Assembly (NCBI GenBank): GCA_038503075.1
Contig: JBCAML010000005.1
Span: 1,550,001-1,614,000, forward strand
Source: Gyromitra esculenta
Lineage: Eukaryota; Ascomycota; Pezizomycetes; Pezizales; Discinaceae
Direction of reading: 5' to 3'
Length of the DNA stretch: 64,000 nt
Shown here: positions 1 to 11,190 of the stretch, piece after piece
Layout of the letters: every line of letters begins with the position of its first letter
Numbering within the stretch: position 1 is the first letter of the stretch
Program-made: the position numbers and the translations under genes
The notes under the pieces: model-generated
What the model saw: only the letters and a program-made list of their open reading frames with translations
Database searches by the model: none
Told to the model about the DNA's origin: nothing

Positions 1-1
1 T

Positions 2-1513
2 GAACCCGCTGAATTGGATGCCACCCTTGAAACTCTAATGAATCAAGGATATAACGCTGACCCGTTCCCACAAAAAATCCTTTTAGCACTTAGGAATGGC
101 GAACGACAATCCAAGGAAATCACCTTAGGCGATTGTACCGAGATGAATAACCGTCTCTTCTACCGACAAAGACTTTATATCCCTGACCATGATCCTCTTC
201 GCCTTCTTATCCTACAGCGATACCATGATGCCCCTTCCGCCGGCCACCCAGGACGTGAAAAATCCTTTGAACTTATATCAAGATGTTTCTACTGGCCAAA
301 GATGAGAGAATATATCGGACGATATACCCGGAATTGCCATATTTGCCGACGAGCAAAACCAAGTACCCTCGGTACCCATGGCGTTCTAAAACCGCTCCCG
401 ATTCCCAACCATCCCTGGGAAGAATTGTCGATGGACTTCGTCACCGGCCTCCCAGAATCTAATGGCTTTGATGCCATTATGGTCATCGTGGACCGACTCT
501 CAAAGATGCGGCACCTTGTCCCGTGTAGTACTACCGTTAACGCCGAACAGACCGCCGAGCTATACCTCCAAAATGTTTGGAAACTCCATGGACTTCCCTC
601 TCATATTACTTCTGATAGAGGAACACAGTTCACCGCGAAGTTTTGGAAGCACCTCTGTCAACGTTTGAATATTACCGCCCGCATGTCTACCTCCTTCCAT
701 CCAGAAACTGATGGACAAACTGAACGACTCAACGCCGTAATGGAGCAATACCTCCGTTGTTACGTTTCCTATCAGCAAGACGACTGGTCAAAATGGTTAC
801 CCATCGCTGAATTCGCCGCCAACAACCAAGAATCCGCAAGCACTAAGACTACGCCCTTCTTTGCGAATTATGGCTATCACCCTCGCTTTGATACCTCAAT
901 CGTCCCTAACGACCGCTCTCCCCAGACCCTCGATGCCGATGGATTCGCCTCCAAGATGGAAGAACTTAGAGACTTCCTCCGGGTACAGATGAGGACAGCC
1001 CAGGACATCTTCGAGTCAAGTACAAATCGACACCGTACTCCCGCCCCATTGTTCAAGGAAAAAGATGAGGTGTTTGTGTCAATGAAAAACATGAGAACAA
1101 CGCGGAATTCAAGGAAGTTAGATTGGAAATGGAGTGGCCCTTTCCCAGTGAAATGTGTTATTTCAGCTTACGCCTATGAAATTGACCTCCCAAGATCAAT
1201 GAAGTATCACCCCATGTTCCATGTCTCGTTGATCAAAGCAGCTCCCATCGACCCACTCCCCGGTCAGATTATTACGCCGCCGCCACCAGTTCAGGTTAAT
1301 GACCATGAAGAATACCTCGTTGAAGCTATTCTAGATTCCCGTTTACGCCGAGGAAGACTTCAATACTTGGTCGAATGGACTGGCTATGCACTACCCACCT
1401 GGGAACCTGCGGAGTACCATGAAGAAACGGAAGCTGTAGATTCTTTCCATCGACGATATCCGGACAAACCAAGGGAAAAAGTGATTAGTGTTCGCAGGAG
1501 CTCACGGCTGTGA
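2..1513 (+). mobile_element. Ty3/gypsy chromovirus Pol, C-terminal part (integrase + chromodomain), cut by window start
   Basis: This is the 3' part of a retrotransposon polyprotein. The frame is open from base 2 to the TGA at 1511-1513, so the reverse transcriptase and RNase H lie off the window. Counting from base 14, an HHCC zinc-binding region sits at about residues 70-112 (YHDAPSAGHPG ... CHICRRAK). The integrase core shows the DDE triad: D in SMDFVTGLP, D in TSDRGTQFT and E in TDGQTERLN. A chromodomain lies at about 435-485 (EYLVEAILDSR ... YLVEWTGY ... TWEP). A C-terminal chromodomain defines chromoviruses, which use it to target chromatin (family knowledge). No stop or frameshift is seen over about 500 codons, so this copy is young or selected. 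Nothing shows whether the whole element is active. Confidence 0.95.
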
Positions 1514-1955
1514 GGGGGGGCTACTTTCATGGACGGATGTTATGTTGATCGGCTAGGTATATGGGTACACGGTTGTCAAGTTTCGTTGTTCTTCTTTGTG
1601 TTTTTATGAGTTTCTCGTTACAATGAGTCATGTCTTTGTCATCGAAAGAGTTGGAACATGGTATATAAGCGAAGGGATTTCCCCTCATCTTGTACTTTTC
1701 CTTCTTCTTTTTTTAAGCAACGTCTTCTATTGTACACTCTCTGTATCTTATGAATACAAACTCGGATTACACCTCGTAATCTTTCGCCGTCGCCGTCTTC
1801 AAGTCATCATAACTTGAACCATTAGTAGAGCCTGTAGAATCTTCGTACATTCTCCTGTCGTTGGTTTCTCGTTCAAGTAGCACTGCTTATCTCGGGGGAT
1901 ACCTGAGAGCTTGACGAGAATCTCGCTCCTTGAGAGGATGTTAGGCACATTTTGG
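1512..1955 (+). repeat. Probable 3' polypurine tract and 3' LTR of the chromovirus
   Basis: A purine run (GAGGGGGGG, 1512-1520) directly follows the Pol stop and is a good polypurine tract. The next ~430 bp carry a TATA box (TATATAAG, 1662-1669) and then pyrimidine-rich sequence, as expected for an LTR promoter. The left LTR edge is between 1521 and 1538; a TGTTATG at 1538 is one candidate start. The right edge is uncertain because the 5' LTR is outside the window. Aligning this stretch to the 5' LTR would fix both ends. Confidence 0.6.
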
Positions 1956-1964
1956 AAGGGTCAG

Positions 1965-2364
1965 GTTTATGGTGGACTCAAGAGAAGAAGCAGAAGAGAA
2001 ATTGGAGAAAGTTATAGGTATGAAGGAACTATTGTATACTGAAGGGGCATAAAATTTGGAGTCAAAACATGGAAGGAATTCAAAATTGTAAGAAGAAGTG
2101 TGAATGAGGAAAGAGAGAAAGAAAATAAGGAGCTGGAATGGGGATATGGAGATTTAGAGAGATAAGAGAGAATGGAATATGTATGGAGGAAAGATAAGAA
2201 TGTGTTGGGTGTTATTATTTTGTTTTGGTTTTTTGTTAAAGTTTTTGTTTTAGTTTGTTTGTTTTTGTTTGTTTTTGATTAATTTTTTTAATTTTATTTT
2301 GGTAAAACCGCCATAACCCATGAGGTTGGATGCGTGTATGATTAATCTATCTATCTATCTATCT
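1965..2364 (+). mobile_element. 5'-truncated non-LTR retrotransposon (LINE, Tad-like) 3' tail
   Basis: A purine-rich stretch ends in a T-rich zone, then AACC-CATGA-GGTT, which can fold as a small hairpin (about 2315-2330), and then five perfect ATCT units (2345-2364). Fungal Tad-clade LINEs commonly end in a short hairpin followed by simple tandem repeats rather than poly(A) (family knowledge). A short open stretch just after 1970 (REEAEEKLEKVIG..., stop near 2050) could be the end of the ORF2 protein, but this is weak. No reverse transcriptase motif remains, so this would be a dead-on-arrival copy. Confidence 0.5.
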
Positions 2365-2864
2365 AAAGAGGATCACTGGGAAGATCGAGTGATATTTCAT
2401 GATATAAAATAATAAAGCACGGAGCAAGAGCTTCCTAAATTCTCATCTTTAAGTGAACCAAATGCCATCTTATAGAAACCATGCCTAGACTATGAGAGCC
2501 TAAAATCAAGTACTAAAATTGTAGAACCCAAGAACCCACTCCATTTTCACCCCTGACTGCTTGTAACTAACTAGTAAAACACAACAAAAAAGAAACTCCA
2601 TAATCTACTTGACCTAGATAAAGAGCCTATAGAAAAAAAGAGATGCGAGCGGAATGAAAGATAGAAATACAAAACAGAAACAAACTAGGTAAGAAGCATT
2701 TTCGATGGAGTTTCAACACTCGTGCAAGTAGGTAAGACGTATAACTCCGCCAAAGGTCACCTCCAAACCACAACCTATCCCCTAAGATCATGGCCCAACT
2801 ACTTCATATTCGTAAACAAAACCCCGATTTACAGCAATTACAAACCTCATCCCACATTATTAAA
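2365..2864. other. Intergenic, downstream of MLP1
   Basis: About 500 bp of AT-rich sequence between the LINE tail and the MLP1 stop codon, probably including the MLP1 3' UTR on the minus strand. It holds one copy (2384-2403, minus orientation) of the recurrent ~20-nt element described in the findings. No other feature is seen. Confidence 0.5.
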
Positions 2865-5800
2865 CTAACCACTATGTCCTTTAGGTCTCTTCCCTGCGGT
2901 AGCCCCGTGCGCTCCGCTGTCATCTCCTTCAGTACCATCATCTCTCAATCTCTTTACAGGTACGAACTGTCTAGCTCCCGGATTCATGATCCTCCCGGGA
3001 CTCTGTGCTGAACCTTGCTGTCCCTGCACTGGCAATCCAGTTTGAATGTTTGGCAATTGCTGCTGTAACCCCTGCGGCAATTGGCCCTGACTTTGACTTT
3101 GACCTTGACTTCCAGCGCCTCGTCCTTGGCCCCGCTGCTGGAAATGTCCTCTACCTAACATGGCACCACCTCGGGGGAGTTGTGTTTGCTGATGTCCCCC
3201 TGGCAGACTCATGCGTGAGCCAAATTGAGGCTGTTGACCTTGGAGATTCATCTGCTGACCAAGGGGCGGGAACTGTTGTGGCGGTTGTTGAATCTGTTGT
3301 GGTGAACCAGAGTGAGAACCAGCCTGAGAAGGCGGTCTCCCAGTTTGTCCGGCTCCTCGACCACCGCCGCCACCGCGGGGGATATTTGATGCCAAGGCTC
3401 CACGAAGGCTCCGTAATGCAGCTGGTCCAGTGCCTACGGCATCACGTCGTTGCGCCGCGGCAGGTGGAATAGGAATTTGGCTATTTTCCTGGCCTTGTTG
3501 AACCGGGGGGAGGGGTTGCGGAATGGCAGATTGACCTGGAGGTTTGATTCCACTTTGCGGAGGTGCTGGGATCTGTTGGGCTGGAGCTGTTGGCGTACCA
3601 CCAGCCTCATAAACCTTGACTTTCTCCTCTAACCCCTTGTTTTTCTTCTCAAGCATATTTAGCTGAACCTTAATCCTAGCCATCCCTTCCTGCCTCAACG
3701 CATCCTTAGACTTTTCTAGATTCGCTGCCATCTCGGCCGCCAACTCAGCCTGCCTCAGCTTCATTCTCTCTTCGATCTCACTGGTGACCTTCTCTTCAAT
3801 AAGCTTCTCTCTTTCACTCTCAACCTGCGACTCCCACTTCGCTTTCTCCTTAATAAGCCGGTGTTCGACGTTCTTCTTAATAATTGCTGTCAGTTCCTCT
3901 TTGGTCGGTGGCTTCTTTGCTGCGTCTGGCTCTGTGCTTCTCTGCAGGAAATCAGCTTGAAGTTGGTGTGTTGCTTCTTCGAGTTTGGCAGCTTCTTCTT
4001 TCCTTAGTGCCTCTAGAGCCTGCTGGTGTTCCTGCTCTTTTGCCTCCAAAGCTTTCTTAAGTTCCTCCTCGTTTGAAGTGGATTTGGCACTGCCGGCTTC
4101 AGATTTAGCTTGTTGGACTTCGGACTTGGCCTTCTCGGCCTCAGTCCTGGCCTTCTCGGCCTCAGTCCTAGCCTTCTCAGTCTCGGCCTTAGCATCCTCT
4201 AGTTGTTTCTTCAGGGACTCGATTTCCTTCTTGAGGCCATCGATGGTCGCCTGCATCTCCTCAATCTGTTTCTTATGCTCCTCCTCCTTGGCAGCCCTTT
4301 CTTTCTCGACATCAGCTGTTTTCTGTTCGAGAGCCTTTTTAACAGCTGCAGCCTTGTATTCCTGGAAACCCTTACGAGCCTCTTGGATACGCGATTCGAT
4401 CTTTGTGCGCTCGGCCGCGATCCGTTCAGCAACGATAGCCTCAACATCTACGGCGGGTGCGGCAGGTGCAGCCGGATCACCCTCGGCAATTTCGCCAGCT
4501 TCTTTAGTAGAACGGTTGGCTTCAATCTCGGCTAGCCTTCTAGTAACCTCAACCTCGATAGCGGCAGAGTTATCAGTAGGTGGAATAAGAGCCATTCTTC
4601 GTTGAACTTCGACTTCAATGGCAGCTGCGTTATCGCTGGTAGCTGGGGCGGCAGCCACTCTTCGTTGGACCTCGGCTTCGACCGCCGCAGTATTGTCGGG
4701 AGGCGGAATCTGAGCCATTCTTTGTGCAATCGCAGCTTCAATGGCAGCTGAATTGTCCGAAGGTGTGACTTCTGACATTCTCTTCGCGACCTCAGCGTCG
4801 ACAGCAGCAGAGATATTAGGGGGTGGGATTGCTGCCACTCTCCTCGCAACTTCAGCTTCAATAGCAGCCTCGTCAAACTGAGCAGCAACAGGAGCAATTT
4901 CGGCCATTGGCGCGACAGGAGCGACCGGGGCAGTGTTCGCAGCTCTAAGTTGATTGATTTCAGCTTGAGTCCTCTCGTTCTGCTCTTTCAGTTGACGCTA
5001 TACCATCACATCACGTTAGCATACGAATAAAAGGATACTGGGAACTATCTACATACCGCTTCACGATAGAAGTTAGCCGCGTTCGTTCTTTGAGTCTCGG
5101 CCTGCTGCTGAGTCGCCACAAGTTGTCCCTCGAGCGTCGCCTTCTGCTGTTTTAAACCATCAAGTTCTCCAAGGGATCCGCCAGCCTGACTGAGTTTCGC
5201 TTTGACTGATTCCAACTCCGCCTCGAGTTCAATCACCCGCGACTTGGCCTCCTTAGCCTCCTTGAGCTTCACTTTAGTATCATCAACAACTTTCTTGATC
5301 TTCGCACGCCACCTATCGGCAACTTCATTGAGCTCGGCTTGTTTAGCTTGGTCGTTGTTGTGTATCACTGCGTTGAGGTTATCACGTTCAGTCACAACAT
5401 CATTGTATTGTTGCTGGAGCTGCTGGGCTTGTTCTTTGAGTGATTCGAGCTCGGCGGGATCGATGCGCTATTGTTTTCATTAGATTCACCTAAGCTATTT
5501 GGTAAAATAGAGGGAATAACTTACGTCATATTTATTGAGAATCTGCTGAGCACGCGCTTGCCAGCGCTCGCTATTCTCGTTCAAAAGTTTAATCTCCTTA
5601 TCCTTCTGTTCTTTCTCCTCCTCAAGATTCCTAACTTGATCTGTTCTAAGTGTCAGCTTGATTCGATATTTTCATCTTAAGAGATAACATACCTTCTAAC
5701 GGTTCGATCTTCGCCTGCAGCTCCCCAACCTTAACTTGCAACTCCTCCACCTTCTTCCCCTTCCTTTCTCCATCGCTCCTCAGCGCTGAATTGCTCTCCC

Positions 5801-8800
5801 TCAGCAAATTGAGCTCTGAAATTTTCTCCATCAACTCCTTGTGCTGTGTCGCACCCCTTAGCTGATCTGCCTCACGCTGCCTTTCCTGCGCCAACAGCAA
5901 TCTAGTCTCATCAACAGTGGCCCTCGAATAATCAAGCTGCTGTTTTAAACGTTTAGCCTCTTGCAGGCACAACTCATACTGCACGTCGACGATCTCCTTC
6001 TCGCGTCTGAGATACTTGATAACCTCCCTCAGATCCTCCATATTCTTGTCTGTTGCATCATGTTCCCTAGATTCGTCCATTTCATCAACTGCAGCACGGC
6101 TCTTCTGAAGAGTCGAAACCTGTACGCTGACATTATCGAGTTGGCCGAGTAGAATCTTATTCTGCTTCATTAAATCATCGCAGCGTGCCTTGACCTCGCC
6201 AAGTTCCTTCTCGTAGTTGTCCTTTTGCGCCTCCCAGCTGGTCTCAGAAGATGATAGAGTAGCTTTAGCAGATTCAGCGTCAGATTGGATCTGGTGAATT
6301 TCGGTCTTAAGCTTTACATGCTCCTCACGGACTTGTTGAAGTGCTTGGGCAGCCTCGGCATGCTTGACGAGCTCTCGCTCATAATTCTGCTGGGCTTCTT
6401 GCGCAATGCGGGCTTGGCTACGGAGGTCCTCCTGGTAGAAGGTGACCGCTGCAGAGTTCTTCTCAATATCGTCCTTGAGACCGGCGATTTGAGCTTGGAG
6501 AATCTTCTTTTCGTTCTCGAACTCGCGGGATTGCTCAACTTCTCGTTGTTGAAGCTGGGCAAGTTCCTGGTTGGCGGATGCTAGGTCGGCGATAGTGGCT
6601 TCAAGTTTCTGTTCGAAATCTCTAATCTTGGTCTATAATATAAATTAGCATAGCTTCGATGGGAAAAGCGTTGTAATACTTTACCTCATGTTCAGCTGCC
6701 TGTTGCTCCATGCTCTCCCTGTAGGCGTCATGAGACTCATTCATAGACTGAAGCTCCTCCTCGCTACCCTGAGCGATCGCCTTATATTGTTCAACTTGAG
6801 TCTTAACACTTTCCAATTCCTCCTTAGTGAATTCCAATGTCCTGTGCAACTCCGCAACCTCCATCTGTAACTCTTGTTCCCTCGGGATCATATCCTCGTC
6901 CTCATCCTCAGCTGGTGCTGGTACCGTCGCATTAGCCTTAGGTTGATAAACTTGCAACTTCTCCTCCGCCGCTTTAAGCTCAATGCTAAGCTCATTGACC
7001 CTGGCCTGTAGGTGGTCCTGGCTGGTCTTAGCTGCAACCATAGCTTCCCTGGTGGTCGCCAATGTCTCGTTCAACTTATCGACCTTCTCCTGAGATTCTC
7101 TAGCATCAATTTCCTTGCGAATAATGAGTTTCTTTGCCTCCTCAATCTCCTCGCTGAGTCGACGTTTCGTCTGTTGCAATTCGTTCTCGACCTTCTCGTT
7201 CTGAGACATGAGGCGTCTGCGAGTTTCGGAGTCGGCACGTTCACGCTCGCTTTGGATGGACTGTAGATTGGCAATGAGGCTGTTAAGACGACCACGTTCT
7301 TGTGTAAGGGTCTCGTTATCTTGGGCGAGGCGCTGCTCAATATTCTTCCAGAGGGTCTTCTCAGCCTTCAAGTTAGCATTCTCAGTACGCATACCCTCGA
7401 TGAGAGATTTGCAGTCGACAAGCTCTTCGGCGACTTGTTGAGTACGGAGGTCCTGTTTGGCATAGTTCTCATTCATACCACTGATACGCTCGCGGAGTTG
7501 GTCGTTTTCACCCTTAAGCATGTTGAAATTGCCATTAAGCATATCGTAGCGCGCTAGAAAATACGTTAGCATATCACCCAAATAAACCTGAGAAAAGGTA
7601 CGCACCATTCGCCAGCTCCAGCTGGGAGTTCGCCTTAGCATATAGCATACTTAATTCCGACTTCTCGGCAGCCAACCTCCTAGTCTGCTCGTTGAGGGTG
7701 TTGTGGTTCTCTAAAGCCTCAGTCTTGAACTGATCATACTGGCTCTGAAGAACCCTGATAGCCTCTGCAAGATTGACTGGCGGAACAGCCGAACCAGCAT
7801 CCGACTCTGCAACCTGACTACGCATCTCGTCCTCGTCTGGTTTAGGAATATCACCCCTATTCTGTAGCATGCGCCTGAACATATCACGTTCACGGATGAA
7901 AGACTGGGCCTTGGTACCAAGAGTTTTCAGCTCATCCTTCAACCTCTCGACCACGCTCTTCAGCAGTACGATTTCCTTCCCTTCTTTGCCCGCTTCTTCC
8001 TCCTTGCGATTCTGTTCTTCTCTCTCCATCTTGTCACCTAGGTCTCGGATGGCCTTGAGCAGATGTTCGTTCTGTTCCTGCATTTCTTTGACGCTTCGGA
8101 ACACTGTCAATCTTTGAGAAATCAACCTGTCGGTATCCGTTTGATTGCTCTCGGAAAGCTCTCCGTTAATAATCTGGTCGAAGACACGGTTCTGTGCAAC
8201 TGACAGAGGATCGGCTCCGGAATCGCGATGCTCAATTTCGACGAGGAGGACCTGGACTTGATTGCTAAGATCGCGAAGCTGTTGACGGAGTACTCCACTT
8301 TCACGTTCATATTCCGCAATTTTACCCTCCAACCTCCTTGCTTCCTTCCGAGTCCTATCTTTCTCCTTGGCAGCCTCTTCGCACAACAAGCTCATGTCGA
8401 CAAGATCTCTCTGCAGCCGTTCATGCTCCTCCCTAAGTTCCTGGATCTCCGGTGCTTTGTGTTCCAGATCAGACATTAAATCGTTAATAGCCTCTTCCAA
8501 CTTGACGTTTCTCCTCTTTTCCGCCTCAAAACTAGCCTTCATAGCTGTGTAGTCCGAGTAAAGCTGGGTAATTGACAATCCAGACTTTTGGAGCCTAGCA
8601 GCAGCCGGCGACCCAAAACCTCCAGGAGTACCCATAGTAGACCCAGGACGACGCCTGGGAGTAGAGTTTCCATTAACGCTTCCACGGGGAGAACCTGGAT
8701 CATTACCGGCAAGGACAAAGCCACCAGCGGCGTAGGTTGAAAGTTCAGCCTCCAACCTTTCCACCTGAACCTCCAACTCGGCAACCCTCGACTCGGCAGC

Positions 8801-9946
8801 TTCCTTCTCGGCACGCTCGGTTTCCGCCTCTGCACGAGACCGTCCAATCTCAGCACTCTCCTGCTCATGTTCTTTCTCCAGCAGTAACTCCAATTCGGCG
8901 ACTCTAGCCTTAGCGCTCTTTGCGGACTTTTCGAACAACTCTGCCAATCGTTGTTGGGAATTCATCTCATTCCCGAAACTCTCCTCGCGCTGCAATGCCT
9001 GATCCTGCAATTCCTGGATTTTGGCCAACGCATCCTGGGCCTTCTTGCTGACTTCGTCGAAGCGTGTTTTCAGGCTGTCCATGTTACGTTTTGTGCTGTC
9101 AACAGAAGTCAAGGCATCATCTAATTCACGCTGAAGAGTAGCAACTTGGGTGGCCTTTTCTTTCCTGAATTTCTGGAATTCGGCAACCTTGGTCTTGAGT
9201 TCACTGTCAAGCCACTCGTTGTTCTTTTTGAGAAGGTCAACTTCCTGGGTAAGATTTTGTTCTCTAAACTTGGCGCTGGTTTGCGCAGATTGGGCCTGTT
9301 GTAGCTGGGTTTCCAAAGAACTAGCTTCACGACGAGTCTCAATGGCTTTTGATTGTGCTGCAGCATACTCATCCTGAAGACGATCGTAATCGTTTGACTT
9401 GCGGTCAAGGGCTTCAAGGGTATCACGTTTATCTGATTCGAGAGACTGAACACGGGTTTTCAAAACACGAACTTCGTCATTGACATCAGTTCTTGACGAC
9501 TTGTAGTTTGAAAGTTCAGTCTCGAGTGAGCTACGTGCAGTTTCTGGGTAGTGGCAAAGAACAATTGCGTTAGCGATGCCATTATACCTGATATAATTTA
9601 AATATTCCTGAAAGGGAGTAAACAAACCTGATGTGTTAAGTTTCGTCCTTAAATCCTGAGTTTCAGCCAAACTCGAATCTAACTGGGTCTTCATGACCTT
9701 AACTCTATTGTCTGCAGTCCGTACAGATTGTTCCAACTCCACCTCGATTCGAACTCTGTCAGCATGGAGATTGGCGTGCTCCCTCGACTTTTCGTCGATT
9801 GCCCGCAACACAGAGGTAACATAGTCTTCGGTAATGCCAACGAGTGATGATATAACATCTTCTGGGAGCGACAGAAAATTTGAAAGGCGAGACACGTCGA
9901 TCGCACCGCCCCCAGGTGATGGGGACAGAACGTCGGCGGACGCCAT
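2865..9946 (-). CDS. MLP1: Nuclear pore basket protein Mlp1/TPR
   Basis: Long coiled-coil nucleoporin that forms the nuclear basket and acts in mRNP quality control, chromatin anchoring and spindle-checkpoint support (family knowledge). Seven exons join in frame: 9946-9628, 9543-7606, 7553-6685, 6632-5693, 5640-5525, 5467-5057 and 4997-2865, giving 2241 residues, a normal size for fungal Mlp1/TPR. The 84-nt first intron is a multiple of three, so it reads through in frame; the others are 52-59 nt. The N-terminus is MASADVLS. Heptad-rich coiled coil runs to about residue 1950. The conserved Mlp1/TPR region is near residues 850-980. The tail is Gln/Gly/Pro-rich and disordered with basic clusters near the end (RPKGHSG). 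An unusual run of six ~20-residue repeats lies at the start of the last exon. It is transcribed divergently from STU2. Confidence 0.92.
4505..4871 (-). repeat. Six degenerate ~60-bp coding repeats within MLP1
   Basis: The protein shows six tandem copies of a 20-21 residue unit of the form (S/A)AA(I/V)EAEV-RR(M/V)A-IPP-DN. They vary at A/V, K/R and PP/TP positions. The DNA repeats are diverged, so the array is old or selected at protein level. Each unit is a short acidic-basic helix ending in a Pro breaker, unlike the continuous coiled coil on either side. Confidence 0.85.
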
Positions 9947-11190
9947 TGTGAGATAAAGACGAGCGTCACGGTTGACACCAGACGATGGGGGTGATGAAGA
10001 TGATTATGGTAAGGAAACAAAATGGCGAAAACGGAGAGTTGGAGACCGGAGATGGATGAAGGATAGAAGCCGATAGATTTGGAAGAGAAAGAGTGGTAAG
10101 GAAGGAAAGAGACGTCAGAGAGTGTGAATGATGGTGTGAGTGGTGATGGTGGTGGTGTGGTTGGGATTCGCAGTGGTTGAATAGGACGAACGAAGGGAGA
10201 CGCGACGGAGGAAGAGAAGCCAGGCAAACAGTCTCTCCAGTCGAGTAAGGCACAGCAGCAGAAAGGTCCGACAGCGCGCAATCAACTCACACGACGGATA
10301 GAGCGAAGAGTTAATATAATATCCCGCCGTGTCTATTACTTACCTCCTCTACACTCTCCTGTAATGGATATCGCAGCCTCACTCTGTACACAGCACGGAG
10401 GAGAAGGGGGTACTGTGGATTCGTTTCCGGAGAAGAGGCTCAGTGGCACTTCTGGCACGCAACAACAACGCCAAGTCAGGTCTTTGCACGGATGCCAAGG
10501 GGAACGTTGTAATGAGCCCTATTACCCGGCCCACAACACCTCTGTCAAGCTTGATACGCAGCTACATGTGTTTCTGGCGGTGGAAGTCTATCTACAGCAA
10601 AACGGTGCCGGTAAAGTATTAGAAATTACGCAAATTTGTGCCTCGGGATGGATTTGTATCCACGATCGGGCTATTTGGGTCGATGGAGCCAGGACGTTTG
10701 GCTTCCCGCTGTACGGAAGTCCAACAACCAAAACAAAAGACACGCCGTGTTTTAGTTTAGCGATGGATGTTCACCAGGATTTCATGTGGAATGGGATGGA
10801 TTGATGATGGCGTGGTTGCCACAAGCCCTGCAGTCTTGGCGGTCCTTGCTCGATGTTGTGTTTTTTGTTGTTTTAGGCAGCGACAACAGTTGCCCTCTCA
10901 TCTTCTCGCAGTTTAACCACTTACCTCTCCAACCAACTCCATCTGTCACGTCCAACAAGAAGACCTCGTGCCAGTGCTTTGTGTCTTCACCACTCGCTGC
11001 AAGCAAACTCCATCAGCACCACCGACACCCACCTAATCCCTCATCCTTCCACACAAAGCTGAAAATCTCCATCACCTGTGAGCCCCTCCTCTTCCCCGCC
11101 ACCGAAAACCCCTAAGCACTCACATTATCTCTCTTCGTTCCAATCCTATGATTTACCATTGCTGACTGCTTTTCAGAGAATACCTCCACC
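9947..11190. promoter_or_regulatory. Divergent intergenic region between MLP1 and STU2
   Basis: This 1.24-kb region must hold both promoters. The MLP1 side (9947-10300) is purine-rich on the plus strand, that is a pyrimidine-rich leader on the minus strand. TTAATATAATA at 10311-10321 is a possible TATA-like site. The STU2 side (about 10880-11190) is C/T-rich, typical of a fungal 5' leader. A lone 146-codon ORF lies between and is listed separately. Confidence 0.5.
10364..10804 (+). CDS. Doubtful 146-codon ORF in the MLP1-STU2 spacer
   Basis: It has an ATG start, an intact frame and a normal residue mix, but matches no family I recognise. It has no signal peptide, membrane segment or zinc motif. 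It sits wholly inside a divergent promoter region. It could be a small orphan gene or chance. Transcript evidence would decide. Confidence 0.15.
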   Translation: MDIAASLCTQHGGEGGTVDSFPEKRLSGTSGTQQQRQVRSLHGCQGERCNEPYYPAHNTSVKLDTQLHVFLAVEVYLQQNGAGKVLEITQICASGWICIHDRAIWVDGARTFGFPLYGSPTTKTKDTPCFSLAMDVHQDFMWNGMD

